Source: Phosphoribacter sp035448065
GTDB lineage: Bacteria > Actinomycetota > Actinomycetes > Actinomycetales > Dermatophilaceae
Assembly (NCBI GenBank): GCA_035448065.1
Contig: DAOTIG010000124.1
Location: 1-10,107, forward strand
Length of the DNA stretch: 10,107 nt
Reading direction: 5' to 3'
Shown here: positions 1-8,787 of the stretch, piece after piece
Layout: each line of letters begins with the position of its first letter
Position numbering within the stretch: position 1 is the first letter of the stretch
Program-made: the position numbers and the translations under genes
Notes under the pieces: model-generated
What the model was told of the DNA's origin: nothing
Database searches by the model: none
What the model saw: the letters and a program-made list of their open reading frames with translations, nothing else

Positions 1-82
1 GGGGGAGGGTAGGTCACCTTTCGCGTGAGCTGCTGGCGCCGCCCGCACCTGTCGCAGTGGCATCTCGCTCACGCCGTCGGTC
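1..82. other. Intergenic tail downstream of the UvrA-like gene
   Basis: This stretch lies 3' of the minus-strand UvrA-like gene and contains no convincing reading frame. The 8-bp inverted repeat GCGTGAGC (23-30) / GCTCACGC (67-74) is perfect but has a 36-nt loop and no T-run, so it is a poor intrinsic terminator. A small AGGT-C-ACCT palindrome sits at 11-19. I see nothing else. Confidence 0.3.
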
Positions 83-2464
<2,382 letters not shown>

Positions 2465-2485
2465 GGTTGGTGAGCCTAATCGGGG

Positions 2486-4480
2486 TCAGAAGGGAGGTGC
2501 CGGGTAGCTGGGTGCGGGCCCCCAGCCGGCGGGCGCCGGGGAGCGGGTGGGCAGGCAGGTCTGCTCTGTTTCGCGTCGTCCTAGGGAGCGTGCTCGCGGT
2601 CGGTGGCGGATGACGGTGAGTGGGTAGTGGGTCTCGTCGTCGGGCTCATCGACCTGGGGACTGATCTCGACGGGTGGGCCCAGCCCGGGTGAGGGCTGCG
2701 GGTCGCCATCGAGATCCGGCCAAGGGGTGTTGTCGGTGAGCAGCATCGGCACCGGATCGTGCAGCTCCGGACAGCCGAGCTCGCGGTAGTCGGTGGGCGG
2801 CACGACGTAGTGTCGGCCGGCGGCGGTCGTCCAGCGGATGGCGTGCGTCGTCGGATCGTGCTCGGCCTGCCAGTGGCCGAGGGTCTTGAGCTCGTGGTGC
2901 GCGCGGTGCTTCGGGTCGAGGTTGGCCGAGCAGGTGCGTCCCTGCGGCCAGCGCTCGCCATGGTCGAGATCGGACCCGCTGGCCGGCACCGTGCATCCCG
3001 GCCCGGTGCACGATGTATGCCGCGCGGTCACGTGCGCCGCCAGCCGTGGGGTGGGCCGGTAGCGGTGGGTCGAGAGCTCGACCAGATGCCCGGTGAGCGG
3101 ATCGGTGACCAGTCGGGTCCAGACGCTGCCGGCGGCCAGGGCAACGGCTCGCGCGTGCTCACCGGTGAGGTAGCCCGCGGCGGCGGCCAGCGGAGCTCGG
3201 AGCTCGCCGACGCTGGTGGCGCCGGATCCGGTCGGGTCGAGCAAGGCATCGAGCGGCACGACCACCTGGACGTGGGCCGGCGGCAGCTCGCCGAGCCGCG
3301 ACCAGTCGATCGCAGCGCTGGGGCAACCGGTCTCGGTGCCGACGGCGCCGAAGAGGATGAGGTCAAGAGTCACGTCGGAGCGCAGCTGGGCCAGGGTGCG
3401 GCCCTGGTGGTGGCCATGCGCCTTGAGGTCTCGCGCGATCCGATCCACCCGAGCGAGCGCCGCGCTGATCCGGGCGGCGTCGCCGGTGACGGACAGCTCA
3501 CCGTCGCCCACGGGGTAGAGGGTGGCCAGCACGCCGCGTCGGGCCAAGGCCGCTGCGCGTGCCCCACCGGCACCGTCGGGCAGCAGCTCACCGGTGGACG
3601 CGTCGACTCCCCCGCACTCGACAGCAGCTGGGGCGTCGGCGCCGTCGGTCTCGTCCCTATCGGACCCTGCCTCGCCACCCTCGGAGGCATTCGCATCGGC
3701 ATCGGCATCGGCATCAGCAGCCGCCGCTGCCGCTCGTGCCTCGGCGTCGAGGGCGGCATACGCGGCGGTGAGCAGGCGCTTGAGGCGCCGGCGTCGCCGG
3801 CTGGTCGACGGCGGGTTGCCGTCTGGCTCGTCGGCCAGCACGGCCGCCCCGATCCGATGGGCCACCTCGTCGGGCAGATCGACGCACGCGTCGAACACGT
3901 CGATCACCGCGGTGAGGCTCGCCTGCCCCTCGCCGAGCATCGCAATGAGGATGCCGGCGCGCTGTGGACCGGCCTCGGCCAACCGCAAGCGACTCCGGCA
4001 CTCCCGCTCGGACAGACCCGTGGCCGCCATCACCTCCTGCACGCAGCCGGTCACCGCCGCTCGCGCCAACCGAGCCGTCTCACCCGCGCGCCCCACCTCG
4101 GCGGGAGCCACTCGCTCGGTCCACGGCGACTCGTACGCCGCATGCAGGGCGCGCCAGGCCGGCAGCACCGACGCGTCGAGCGCCGCCTTGGCTGCCTCGG
4201 CTTGCACGATGACGGACAGCGCCATGGCGAGCGCATCCTCCCGTGACACCTCGGACACCGGCGTCCCGTCGAGTCCAAGGATCACCGGGTCGTCGCCTGG
4301 CGGCACATCGGCCCCGGCGGGCAGCAGCGGGTCGAAGCCCGCTTCCCACGCAGACAGCGGGTCGCGTCGAACGAGCGGCTGCACCGGCCGGGCGGCAATC
4401 GGCACAAGATCCGGCGCGGCGATGGTGGGCAGCACCCCGCCGAGTGCCAGGTGTTGGCCGGTCTCGACGGTCGTTGTCAT
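2486..4480 (-). CDS. DUF222 (13E12 repeat family) HNH endonuclease-like protein
   Basis: This 664-residue protein has the layout of actinobacterial 13E12-type proteins: a long helical DUF222 region (about 75-240 and 305-470) followed by a C-terminal HNH nuclease. The HNH module shows C491 and C496, the DLDH core (504-507; H507 is the expected catalytic His) and KHRAHHELK (524-532), where the usual Cys of the last zinc/HNH element is replaced by His525. A basic stretch RRRRRLKR (about 228-235) and an Ala/Asp tract (DADADADANA, 256-265) form a low-complexity linker. Family members are predicted to cut DNA, but their cellular role is poorly defined. A strong promoter with a LexA-like site abuts the ATG, so DNA-damage induction and leaderless translation are likely; no Shine-Dalgarno is present, which supports this ATG. 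The UvrA-like gene follows after 21 bp. The C-terminal 70 residues are Pro-rich and look disordered. Product assignment is firm; nuclease activity is inferred. Confidence 0.94.
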   Translation of the reverse strand: MTTTVETGQHLALGGVLPTIAAPDLVPIAARPVQPLVRRDPLSAWEAGFDPLLPAGADVPPGDDPVILGLDGTPVSEVSREDALAMALSVIVQAEAAKAALDASVLPAWRALHAAYESPWTERVAPAEVGRAGETARLARAAVTGCVQEVMAATGLSERECRSRLRLAEAGPQRAGILIAMLGEGQASLTAVIDVFDACVDLPDEVAHRIGAAVLADEPDGNPPSTSRRRRRLKRLLTAAYAALDAEARAAAAAADADADADANASEGGEAGSDRDETDGADAPAAVECGGVDASTGELLPDGAGGARAAALARRGVLATLYPVGDGELSVTGDAARISAALARVDRIARDLKAHGHHQGRTLAQLRSDVTLDLILFGAVGTETGCPSAAIDWSRLGELPPAHVQVVVPLDALLDPTGSGATSVGELRAPLAAAAGYLTGEHARAVALAAGSVWTRLVTDPLTGHLVELSTHRYRPTPRLAAHVTARHTSCTGPGCTVPASGSDLDHGERWPQGRTCSANLDPKHRAHHELKTLGHWQAEHDPTTHAIRWTTAAGRHYVVPPTDYRELGCPELHDPVPMLLTDNTPWPDLDGDPQPSPGLGPPVEISPQVDEPDDETHYPLTVIRHRPRARSLGRRETEQTCLPTRSPAPAGWGPAPSYPAPPF
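3687..3716. repeat. Hexanucleotide microsatellite (GCATCG-type, 5 units) in the HNH gene
   Basis: Five tandem 6-nt units are present: GCATTC, three exact GCATCG, then GCATCA. On the coding (minus) strand they encode the Asp-Ala repeat at residues 256-265 of the HNH protein. Gain or loss of units keeps the frame, so only the linker length would change. Confidence 0.9.
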
Positions 4481-4486
4481 GATTCG

Positions 4487-4516
4487 ACTCTACTCGAACA
4501 TATATTCTAGTGTCAA
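4487..4516 (-). promoter_or_regulatory. Predicted sigma-A-type promoter of the HNH/UvrA-like operon, probably leaderless
   Basis: Read on the minus strand, a perfect -35 TTGACA (4511-4516) is separated by 18 nt from a -10 TAGAGT (4487-4492), which fits the actinobacterial TANNNT pattern. Only six nucleotides (4481-4486) separate the -10 box from the ATG at 4480, placing the transcript start at or next to the start codon. That implies a leaderless mRNA, consistent with the absence of a ribosome site. A second overlapping TTGACT precedes the -35 (TTGACTTGACA). Confidence 0.65.
4494..4509. promoter_or_regulatory. LexA-like SOS box between the -35 and -10 of the HNH gene
   Basis: The plus-strand sequence is TCGAAC-ATAT-ATTCTA. 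The known mycobacterial/actinobacterial LexA site is TCGAAC-N4-GTTCGA; the left half matches 6 of 6 and the right half 4 of 6, with the correct 4-nt spacer. It fills most of the gap between the two promoter boxes, the expected position for a repressor. Several mycobacterial 13E12-family genes are, as I recall, LexA-controlled, which fits. The imperfect right half suggests moderate affinity. Confidence 0.68.
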
Positions 4517-4522
4517 GTCAAC

Positions 4523-4541
4523 CACGTTGCGGGACAACGTG
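4523..4541. repeat. Perfect 7-bp inverted repeat upstream of the HNH promoter
   Basis: CACGTTG (4523-4529) and CAACGTG (4535-4541) are perfect inverted repeats around a 5-nt centre CGGGA. It lies 6 bp beyond the -35 box of the HNH promoter. It has no following T-run in either direction, so a dyad protein-binding site is more plausible than a terminator. Its regulator is unknown. Confidence 0.5.
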
Positions 4542-4569
4542 TTTCAAGAGTCACCTGACCCAGCCTCAC

Positions 4570-4617
4570 CAGCGTCGGTGAGCGCATCGATCGTCGATGC
4601 CCAGTGCAGGCCGACGC
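4570..4617. repeat. Nested palindromic repeat, copy 1
   Basis: This 48-bp unit matches 4649-4696 except at two positions. The outer arms GCGTCGG (4572-4578) and CCGACGC (4611-4617) pair perfectly. Inside them GCATCGA (4584-4590) and TCGATGC (4594-4600) form a second perfect stem around TCG. The outer stem can extend to CCAGCG/CGCTGG if a CG dinucleotide is bulged. Confidence 0.85.
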
Positions 4618-4648
4618 GCTGGCGGGCGATGCGATCACCCGGCACCAT

Positions 4649-4696
4649 CAGCGTCGGTGAGCCCGTCGATCGTCGATGCCCAGTGCAGGCCGACGC
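4649..4696. repeat. Nested palindromic repeat, copy 2
   Basis: This is the second copy, at a 79-bp period. Its outer stem is longer: TCAGCGTCGG (4648-4657) pairs perfectly with CCGACGCTGA (4690-4699), 10 bp. The inner stem CGTCGA/TCGATG (4664-4669/4673-4678) is kept with one G-T wobble. Relative to copy 1, 4586 A is G at 4665, which preserves pairing as G-U in RNA; 4584 G is C at 4663, which loses one end pair. Weak similarity continues past both units (ATGCG followed by AT-rich bases), so the true period may span the full 79 bp. Confidence 0.85.
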
Positions 4697-4710
4697 TGAC
4701 AGCCATGCGT

Positions 4711-4716
4711 TATCCT
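4711..4716 (+). promoter_or_regulatory. Possible -10 box for the DUF1295 gene
   Basis: TATCCT fits the TANNNT -10 pattern and lies in a locally AT-richer stretch (4708-4733) 53 bp before the ATG at 4770, leaving room for a leader with its own ribosome site. No good -35 is present at the normal distance; CTGACA at 4696-4701 is too close. Weak call. Confidence 0.3.
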
Positions 4717-4769
4717 TCGACAAACCTTAAACACAGGCACCGAACCTCCATCGACGCGCAGGAGCCCGC

Positions 4770-5546
4770 ATGCCACCGTTCTGGCTGGTCGCCGTCGCGA
4801 CTCTGCTCGCCGTCATCGTGGCGATGGCCGTCACCGCCGTGGCGTCCCGGCGGCTCGGCAAGGTCTCGGTCGTCGACGTCACCTGGGGCCTGCTCTTCGT
4901 CGTCATCGCCTGGACCGCCTGCGCGGTGGCCGGCGGCGCGGCCCGCTCACTGCTGCTCGCCGTCCTCGTCACCGTCTGGGGCGGCCGTCTCGCCTGGCAC
5001 CTCGCCCCGCGGATGCGCGGCGGCGAGGACCCGCGCTACGCCGCGATGATGCGGGACGTGCCGCCAGAGCGTCGGCTCCGCTGGGCGATCCGGCGGGTCT
5101 TCGCCGTCCAGGGCGTCATCGCGTGGTTCGTCTCGCTGCCGATCATCGTCGCGGCCACGACCGACCGGCCGATCGGTTCGATCGCCTGGCTCGGCCTCGT
5201 CCTGTATGCCGCGGGGCTGGCCTTCGAGGCGATCGGCGACGCCCAGCTGCGCGCCTTCAAGGCCGACCCGGCCAACCGGGGCGCCGTCATGGACCGCGGC
5301 CTGTGGTCGTGGACCCGTCACCCCAACTACTTCGGCGACGCCCTCGTCACCTGGGGCATCTTCGTCATCTCCGCCGAGGCCTGGCCGGGGGTGCTGACCA
5401 TCCTCTCGCCGATCCTCATGACCCATCTGCTTGTCAATGTCTCAGGTGCGAAGCTGCTCGAGAAGACGATGATGCAGCGCCCCGGATATCCCGAATACGC
5501 CTCGCGCACCTCGATGTTCGTCCCGCGTCCGCCGAAGCGGGGGTGA
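4770..5546 (+). CDS. DUF1295 family integral membrane protein (steroid 5-alpha-reductase / ICMT-like fold)
   Basis: This 258-residue polytopic protein has hydrophobic helices at about 4-26, 37-56, 60-77, 107-129, 135-155 and 190-222. The C-terminal family signature is clear: WSWTRHPNYFGD (179-190), GAKLLEKTM (226-234) and RPGYPEYASRTSMFVP (237-252). These features define DUF1295 proteins, relatives of steroid 5-alpha-reductases and isoprenylcysteine methyltransferases. Such proteins are expected to act on a lipid or isoprenoid-like substrate in the cytoplasmic membrane, with NADPH or S-adenosylmethionine bound near the RHPNY segment. The actual substrate is unknown. The start is set by AGGAG at 4760-4764, 5 nt before the ATG. 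Length is normal and the gene stands alone, facing the GH66 gene tail to tail across 60 bp. The two palindromic repeats lie just upstream. Confidence 0.92.
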   Translation: MPPFWLVAVATLLAVIVAMAVTAVASRRLGKVSVVDVTWGLLFVVIAWTACAVAGGAARSLLLAVLVTVWGGRLAWHLAPRMRGGEDPRYAAMMRDVPPERRLRWAIRRVFAVQGVIAWFVSLPIIVAATTDRPIGSIAWLGLVLYAAGLAFEAIGDAQLRAFKADPANRGAVMDRGLWSWTRHPNYFGDALVTWGIFVISAEAWPGVLTILSPILMTHLLVNVSGAKLLEKTMMQRPGYPEYASRTSMFVPRPPKRG

Positions 5547-5606
5547 CCGGGACGGCGTCGGCCGAGGCGCGCCAGCGCCCACGCCCCGGCGCACCTGACG
5601 AGCGGG
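5547..5606. other. Convergent gap between the DUF1295 and GH66 genes
   Basis: This 60-bp GC-rich gap lies between two converging genes. A small hairpin CTGAC/GTCAG (5595-5599/5606-5610) runs into the GH66 stop codon, but there is no T-run on either strand, so no intrinsic terminator can be called. Confidence 0.3.
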
Positions 5607-7244
5607 TCAGCGGTCGTCGACGAGCACGACGGTCCACACGCCGCCCAGCGGCAGGTCCCCCTCGACCCAGTCCCCGCGCTCCTCGAGCGGCACGTCGGTG
5701 AGCCATGGCGAGCCGCCCGGCGCCGGCTCGGGTGAGGCGACCTGCACGCGCGGCATACCGGGGCCGGTGCGGCGCAGTCTGATTCGGCCCACGCGACCGA
5801 CGCTGACCTGCTGCCGGGGCGCATCCCACCTCGTGTCGGTCTGGTCGAGCAGGTCGATCACGTGCACGACCAGACGACCGTCCGGCAGCCGGACCACCCG
5901 GCGCCACAGCGCGCCCGGACGCGCCAGATGGTCGACCTCGGACCCGTCGACGGTGATGTCGAGGTCGTCGTTGTAGGACCCCACGACACTCGCCGTGACC
6001 TCGACGGCGGCGGGGTCGAAGAGCAGCTCACCGTGCTCCACCGCGAAGTCCCACCAGCGCCGCAGCAGAGCCGCAGTGGTCGGGCCGATGGCGTGATTGC
6101 GTGGGTAGTAGGGGTCGACGAGCACCCGGCCGTCCGCGCCCGCGAAGAGATGCGTCGCACCGTGCGAGAACAGCGTCGCCATCGTGTATGCCGCGGCCAG
6201 CTCCGTTGCGCGGGTGTCGGTCTCGCTCGCGAAGCAGGTGAGGTATGCCGCGACGACGACCGGCGTGCCGCCGCCGAGCGCGCGGGCGCGCGTCACCGTG
6301 GCGGCCAGGTGCTCGAGGCGGTCGTGCGGGTGCCAGACCTCGATGTAGACCGCGTCCTGCGCGGACCCGGCCGTCGCCCAGGTCGGAAAGTCGTTGACAT
6401 TGTTGAAGATCAGCGTCGCCTGCGGCAGGGACGCGCGGACCCGGGCGAGCAGGGCAGCAAAGCTCGACGCGACATCGACCCGCACACCGTCGGCCCGAAC
6501 CACCGTCTTGGGCCAGCCGTACTGATCGAGATGGAAGCCGTCGAGGCCGACCTGCTCGACAGCCAGCCGCAGGTCGGCGACGACGTGCTCGAGCCAGTCG
6601 GGTGCAGCGGGGTCGACGACCCGGAGGAAGTCGCCGAGGGCATAGGGCTCGCCGGTGGGCCGCATCAGCGCGGCGTGCTGCCATGAGGGCCACTCGGCCG
6701 CGCCGACGCCATAGACCGCGGCATACCCGATGGCGCGAATCCCGCTCTCCTGCAAGGCCAGAGCGAGCCTGCGCACGGTGTCGAGCGAGACCGGCTGACC
6801 CAGCGGGTCGAGATAGTCGGGCCCCCCGCCGAGCAGGTCGGCGTGCCGATAGGCCCAGTCATAGAGCTGGACATGGGTGAGGTGCAGGCGGCGCGCGGTG
6901 TCGACGACCTCGGTGACGTCCTCGTCCGGGCGGTAGCTCACCGCGAAGCCGTAGCGCAACGAGCTCGGCTGTCGGCCAACGGCATGCACCTCGATGGCAG
7001 TGCGCACGCCGTCGAGCTCGACGCCGTAGCCACCCCCCGGCAAGGCCCCGAGCGGGACGAAGCCCGGACCGTCGACGGAGACGCGCAGCACCGGCTCGCC
7101 AAGCCGCCGCACCATCAGCTCGCCTGCAGCCACCTCGCCGCGGAGCTCGATGGTGACCGGCTCGCCGACCAGGTATGCCGCGCGGCTCGGAATGAGCTCC
7201 ACCGCTCCCCAGACCTCCGATCGTGCGGCACCCGGGGCGTCCAT
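5607..7244 (-). CDS. Glycoside hydrolase family 66 protein (dextranase/CITase-like), apparently non-secreted
   Basis: This 545-residue protein resembles GH66, the family of endo-dextranases and cycloisomaltooligosaccharide glucanotransferases acting on alpha-1,6-glucans. An N-terminal beta-rich domain (about 10-90) precedes the barrel, which begins around LRYGFAVSYRPDED (96-109). DGFHLDQYGWP (235-245) carries the presumed nucleophile Asp240, and VYIEVWHPHD (299-308) the presumed acid/base Glu302; the 62-residue spacing is close to that in characterised GH66 enzymes (Asp385/Glu453 in Streptococcus mutans dextranase). Residues after about 410 form a C-terminal beta-domain. There is no signal peptide, anchor or CBM35 insertion, so it is smaller than secreted dextranases (about 850 or more) and probably cytoplasmic. 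The ATG at 7244 is chosen because it precedes the first family-like residues; upstream codons are antisense to the neighbouring gene. No clear ribosome site is seen. The substrate (imported isomaltooligosaccharide or another alpha-glucan) is inferred. Confidence 0.87.
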   Translation of the reverse strand: MDAPGAARSEVWGAVELIPSRAAYLVGEPVTIELRGEVAAGELMVRRLGEPVLRVSVDGPGFVPLGALPGGGYGVELDGVRTAIEVHAVGRQPSSLRYGFAVSYRPDEDVTEVVDTARRLHLTHVQLYDWAYRHADLLGGGPDYLDPLGQPVSLDTVRRLALALQESGIRAIGYAAVYGVGAAEWPSWQHAALMRPTGEPYALGDFLRVVDPAAPDWLEHVVADLRLAVEQVGLDGFHLDQYGWPKTVVRADGVRVDVASSFAALLARVRASLPQATLIFNNVNDFPTWATAGSAQDAVYIEVWHPHDRLEHLAATVTRARALGGGTPVVVAAYLTCFASETDTRATELAAAYTMATLFSHGATHLFAGADGRVLVDPYYPRNHAIGPTTAALLRRWWDFAVEHGELLFDPAAVEVTASVVGSYNDDLDITVDGSEVDHLARPGALWRRVVRLPDGRLVVHVIDLLDQTDTRWDAPRQQVSVGRVGRIRLRRTGPGMPRVQVASPEPAPGGSPWLTDVPLEERGDWVEGDLPLGGVWTVVLVDDR

Positions 7245-7343
7245 GACGACAGGATCGCATCCGAGCGCCCATCCGAGGGCGCGGTCGGGCACAGTAGGCG
7301 GTGACCCCGTCTGTCGGACGGGCGCCTCGGCCAAGGAGCGACC
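7245..7343. other. Divergent intergenic region with hairpin and 8-bp direct repeats
   Basis: These 99 bp separate the divergent GH66 and oxidoreductase genes and must hold both promoters, though neither is obvious. CATCCGAG is repeated at 7258-7265 and 7270-7277. Overlapping this, GCGCCC (7265-7270) and GGGCGC (7277-7282) form a perfect 6-bp stem with a 6-nt loop. A GATCCT box on the minus strand (7251-7256) could serve a near-leaderless GH66 transcript, but no -35 supports it. AAGGAG at 7333-7338 is the ribosome site of the plus-strand gene. Confidence 0.45.
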
Positions 7344-8246
7344 ATGCAGCATGCCGTGATCGGAGCCGGTGGGATCGGCGGGCTTGTCGCCGCCGTGCTC
7401 GCGACTCGAGGGGAGCAGGTGTCGGTGGTGCTGCGGGCTACGAGCCGCGCGGCATACCCGGGTCGGCTCCGGCTCACCAGCCCGAGCCTGGGGGATCTCG
7501 ACGTCGCCGTGGCGGCCGTCGCCCGGGTGACCGAGCCGGTCGACGTGCTGTGGGTGACCGTCAAGGCCGGGGGGATGACCGATGTGCGCGACTGGGTCGC
7601 GGACCCGGCCTCCGTCGGGCTCGTCGTGCCCCTGCTCAACGGGGTCGACCACCTTGCCGAGCTGCGCGCGGTCTTCCCCCGCGTTGCCGGCGCGACCATC
7701 TCGGTCGAGGCCGAGCGCGCTGCCCCTGGCGAGATCGTCCAGCGAACAGCCTTCTGCCGCTTCGGGATTGCCCCGCCGCCGGGTGAGCAATCGGGCGACG
7801 GTCACCCGAGCGTCGCGAGCATTGCCGGGCTGCTCGGCGAGGGCGGGGTCACCACCGCGGTGTGGGAGGACGAGGCGACGCTGATGTGGAGCAAGCTGTG
7901 CTTCCTCGGGCCGGTCGCGCTCGCCACGACCGCGCACGATGCGCCGCTCGGCGACATTCGCGAGCACCCCGACTTCCGCCGCTGCCGCGAGGAGGCGCTG
8001 GCCGCGGCGCGGGCGGCCGGGGCACACGTCGACGAGGACGCGGTCCGCGCCGCCGGTGACACCGGGCCGGGGGCGATGCGCAGCTCGATGCAGAAGGACG
8101 TCGCTGCCGGCCGGCCGCCCGAGCTCGACGCGATCGCCGGCCCGATCCTGCGCCTCGGCGCGACGACCGAGGCGGGCACGCGGCATACCGAGGCCCTGGT
8201 GGCGGCGATCCGGCAGAGGCTGGCCAGCGCGTCGGTGGGCTCGTGA
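7344..8246 (+). CDS. Ketopantoate reductase family (PanE/ApbA) NADPH oxidoreductase
   Basis: This 300-residue protein has the full PanE/ApbA layout. The N-terminal Rossmann fold starts at once with AVIGAGGIGG (4-13). WVTVKA (70-75) ends the NADPH-binding core, and PLLNGVDH (96-103) gives the conserved Asn99 of the NG motif. The C-terminal helical domain has MWSKLCF (181-187) with the catalytic Lys184, and SSMQKDVAAGRPPELDAI (247-264) with the conserved Ser and acidic substrate-binding residues. The biochemical role would be NADPH-dependent reduction of a 2-oxo acid such as 2-dehydropantoate to pantoate (coenzyme A synthesis). However, actinobacteria often carry several paralogues, and no other pantothenate gene is nearby, so the substrate is open. 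AAGGAG (7333-7338), 5 nt before the ATG, fixes the start. A small membrane-protein gene begins 37 bp downstream on the same strand. Confidence 0.9.
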   Translation: MQHAVIGAGGIGGLVAAVLATRGEQVSVVLRATSRAAYPGRLRLTSPSLGDLDVAVAAVARVTEPVDVLWVTVKAGGMTDVRDWVADPASVGLVVPLLNGVDHLAELRAVFPRVAGATISVEAERAAPGEIVQRTAFCRFGIAPPPGEQSGDGHPSVASIAGLLGEGGVTTAVWEDEATLMWSKLCFLGPVALATTAHDAPLGDIREHPDFRRCREEALAAARAAGAHVDEDAVRAAGDTGPGAMRSSMQKDVAAGRPPELDAIAGPILRLGATTEAGTRHTEALVAAIRQRLASASVGS

Positions 8247-8283
8247 GGGCAAGCGAGACACAGGGACTCGAGGCGACGGGCTC

Positions 8284-8787
8284 GTGAGCACGGGGCGACG
8301 GGTCCTCGGCCTGGGTGCCGCCACCATCGCAGCCGGCGCGGTGACCTCCGTGCTGCTCGCGCCGGTCAGCGGCGGCGAGCTGGTGCGGCTCCAGGTGAGC
8401 TTCGACCCGGCCTATCTCGCCGGCCAGCTCGCGGAGTGGGAGCGCACGGGTGCCCTCGGCAGCTTCACCCGGCACTTCGCCGGTGATGTCGTGCTCATCG
8501 CCGCGTATGCCGCGTGGCTGCCGATGCTGTTGCGCTACCTGGCGGCTCGCCAGGGCCGACGGGTCGGACCAGGGGTGGCTCGGCTCCCGCTCGTCGCCGC
8601 CGTGGCCGACCTCGTCGAGGACGCCGCGCAGCTGCGACTGGTCGCCGAGCGTCCCGACGTGTCGACCCCGCTCGTGGTCGCCGGCGCCGGCGCGGCCTGC
8701 ATCAAGTGGGGCATGCTCCTCGCGACGCTTGCCAGTGCGCTGTGGGTCATCCGGCCGCGGGCAGCGGCGTCAGACTCTCCTCGATGA
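8284..8787 (+). CDS. Small membrane protein of unknown function
   Basis: I do not recognise a named family. The 167-residue product shows hydrophobic segments at about 7-27, 66-86, 98-113 (weaker) and 131-155, suggesting three or four membrane passes. Two features stand out: an extracytoplasmic-type segment VSFDPAYLAGQLAEWERTGALG (split across about 38-59) and an acidic, charged stretch ADLVEDAAQLRLV (108-120) inside or next to a helix. The GTG at 8284 is chosen because the protein then opens with a basic cap (STGRR) before the first hydrophobic segment; the same frame is open further upstream but only as a shadow of the preceding gene. Ribosome-site support is weak (GAGG about 12 nt upstream). 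It lies 37 bp after the oxidoreductase gene, so the two may be co-transcribed. Its last 41 bp overlap the end of the convergent gene on the other strand. Confidence 0.72.
   Translation: MSTGRRVLGLGAATIAAGAVTSVLLAPVSGGELVRLQVSFDPAYLAGQLAEWERTGALGSFTRHFAGDVVLIAAYAAWLPMLLRYLAARQGRRVGPGVARLPLVAAVADLVEDAAQLRLVAERPDVSTPLVVAGAGAACIKWGMLLATLASALWVIRPRAAASDSPR

Noticed and set aside
2759..4246. 495-codon plus-strand open frame, and another at 3522-4730
   Set aside because: Both are antisense to the DUF222-HNH gene, which has clear family motifs; neither shadow has recognisable features.
4523..4541. Hairpin as an intrinsic terminator
   Set aside because: Short stem, no U-tract on either strand, and it lies upstream of two divergent genes where no transcript needs to end.
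4570..4696. The two repeats as a CRISPR array
   Set aside because: Only two units, each internally palindromic over 48 bp, with a 31-bp gap that is itself partly similar; no cas gene nearby.
7344..8246. Firm naming of the oxidoreductase as panE
   Set aside because: Family membership is clear, but paralogues with other 2-oxo-acid substrates are common and no pantothenate genes are adjacent.
7245..8327. Upstream extension of the GH66 reading frame (361 more codons on the minus strand)
   Set aside because: It is antisense to the well-supported ketopantoate-reductase-family gene, is Arg/Gly/Pro-rich without domains, and the family-like sequence begins only after the ATG at 7244.
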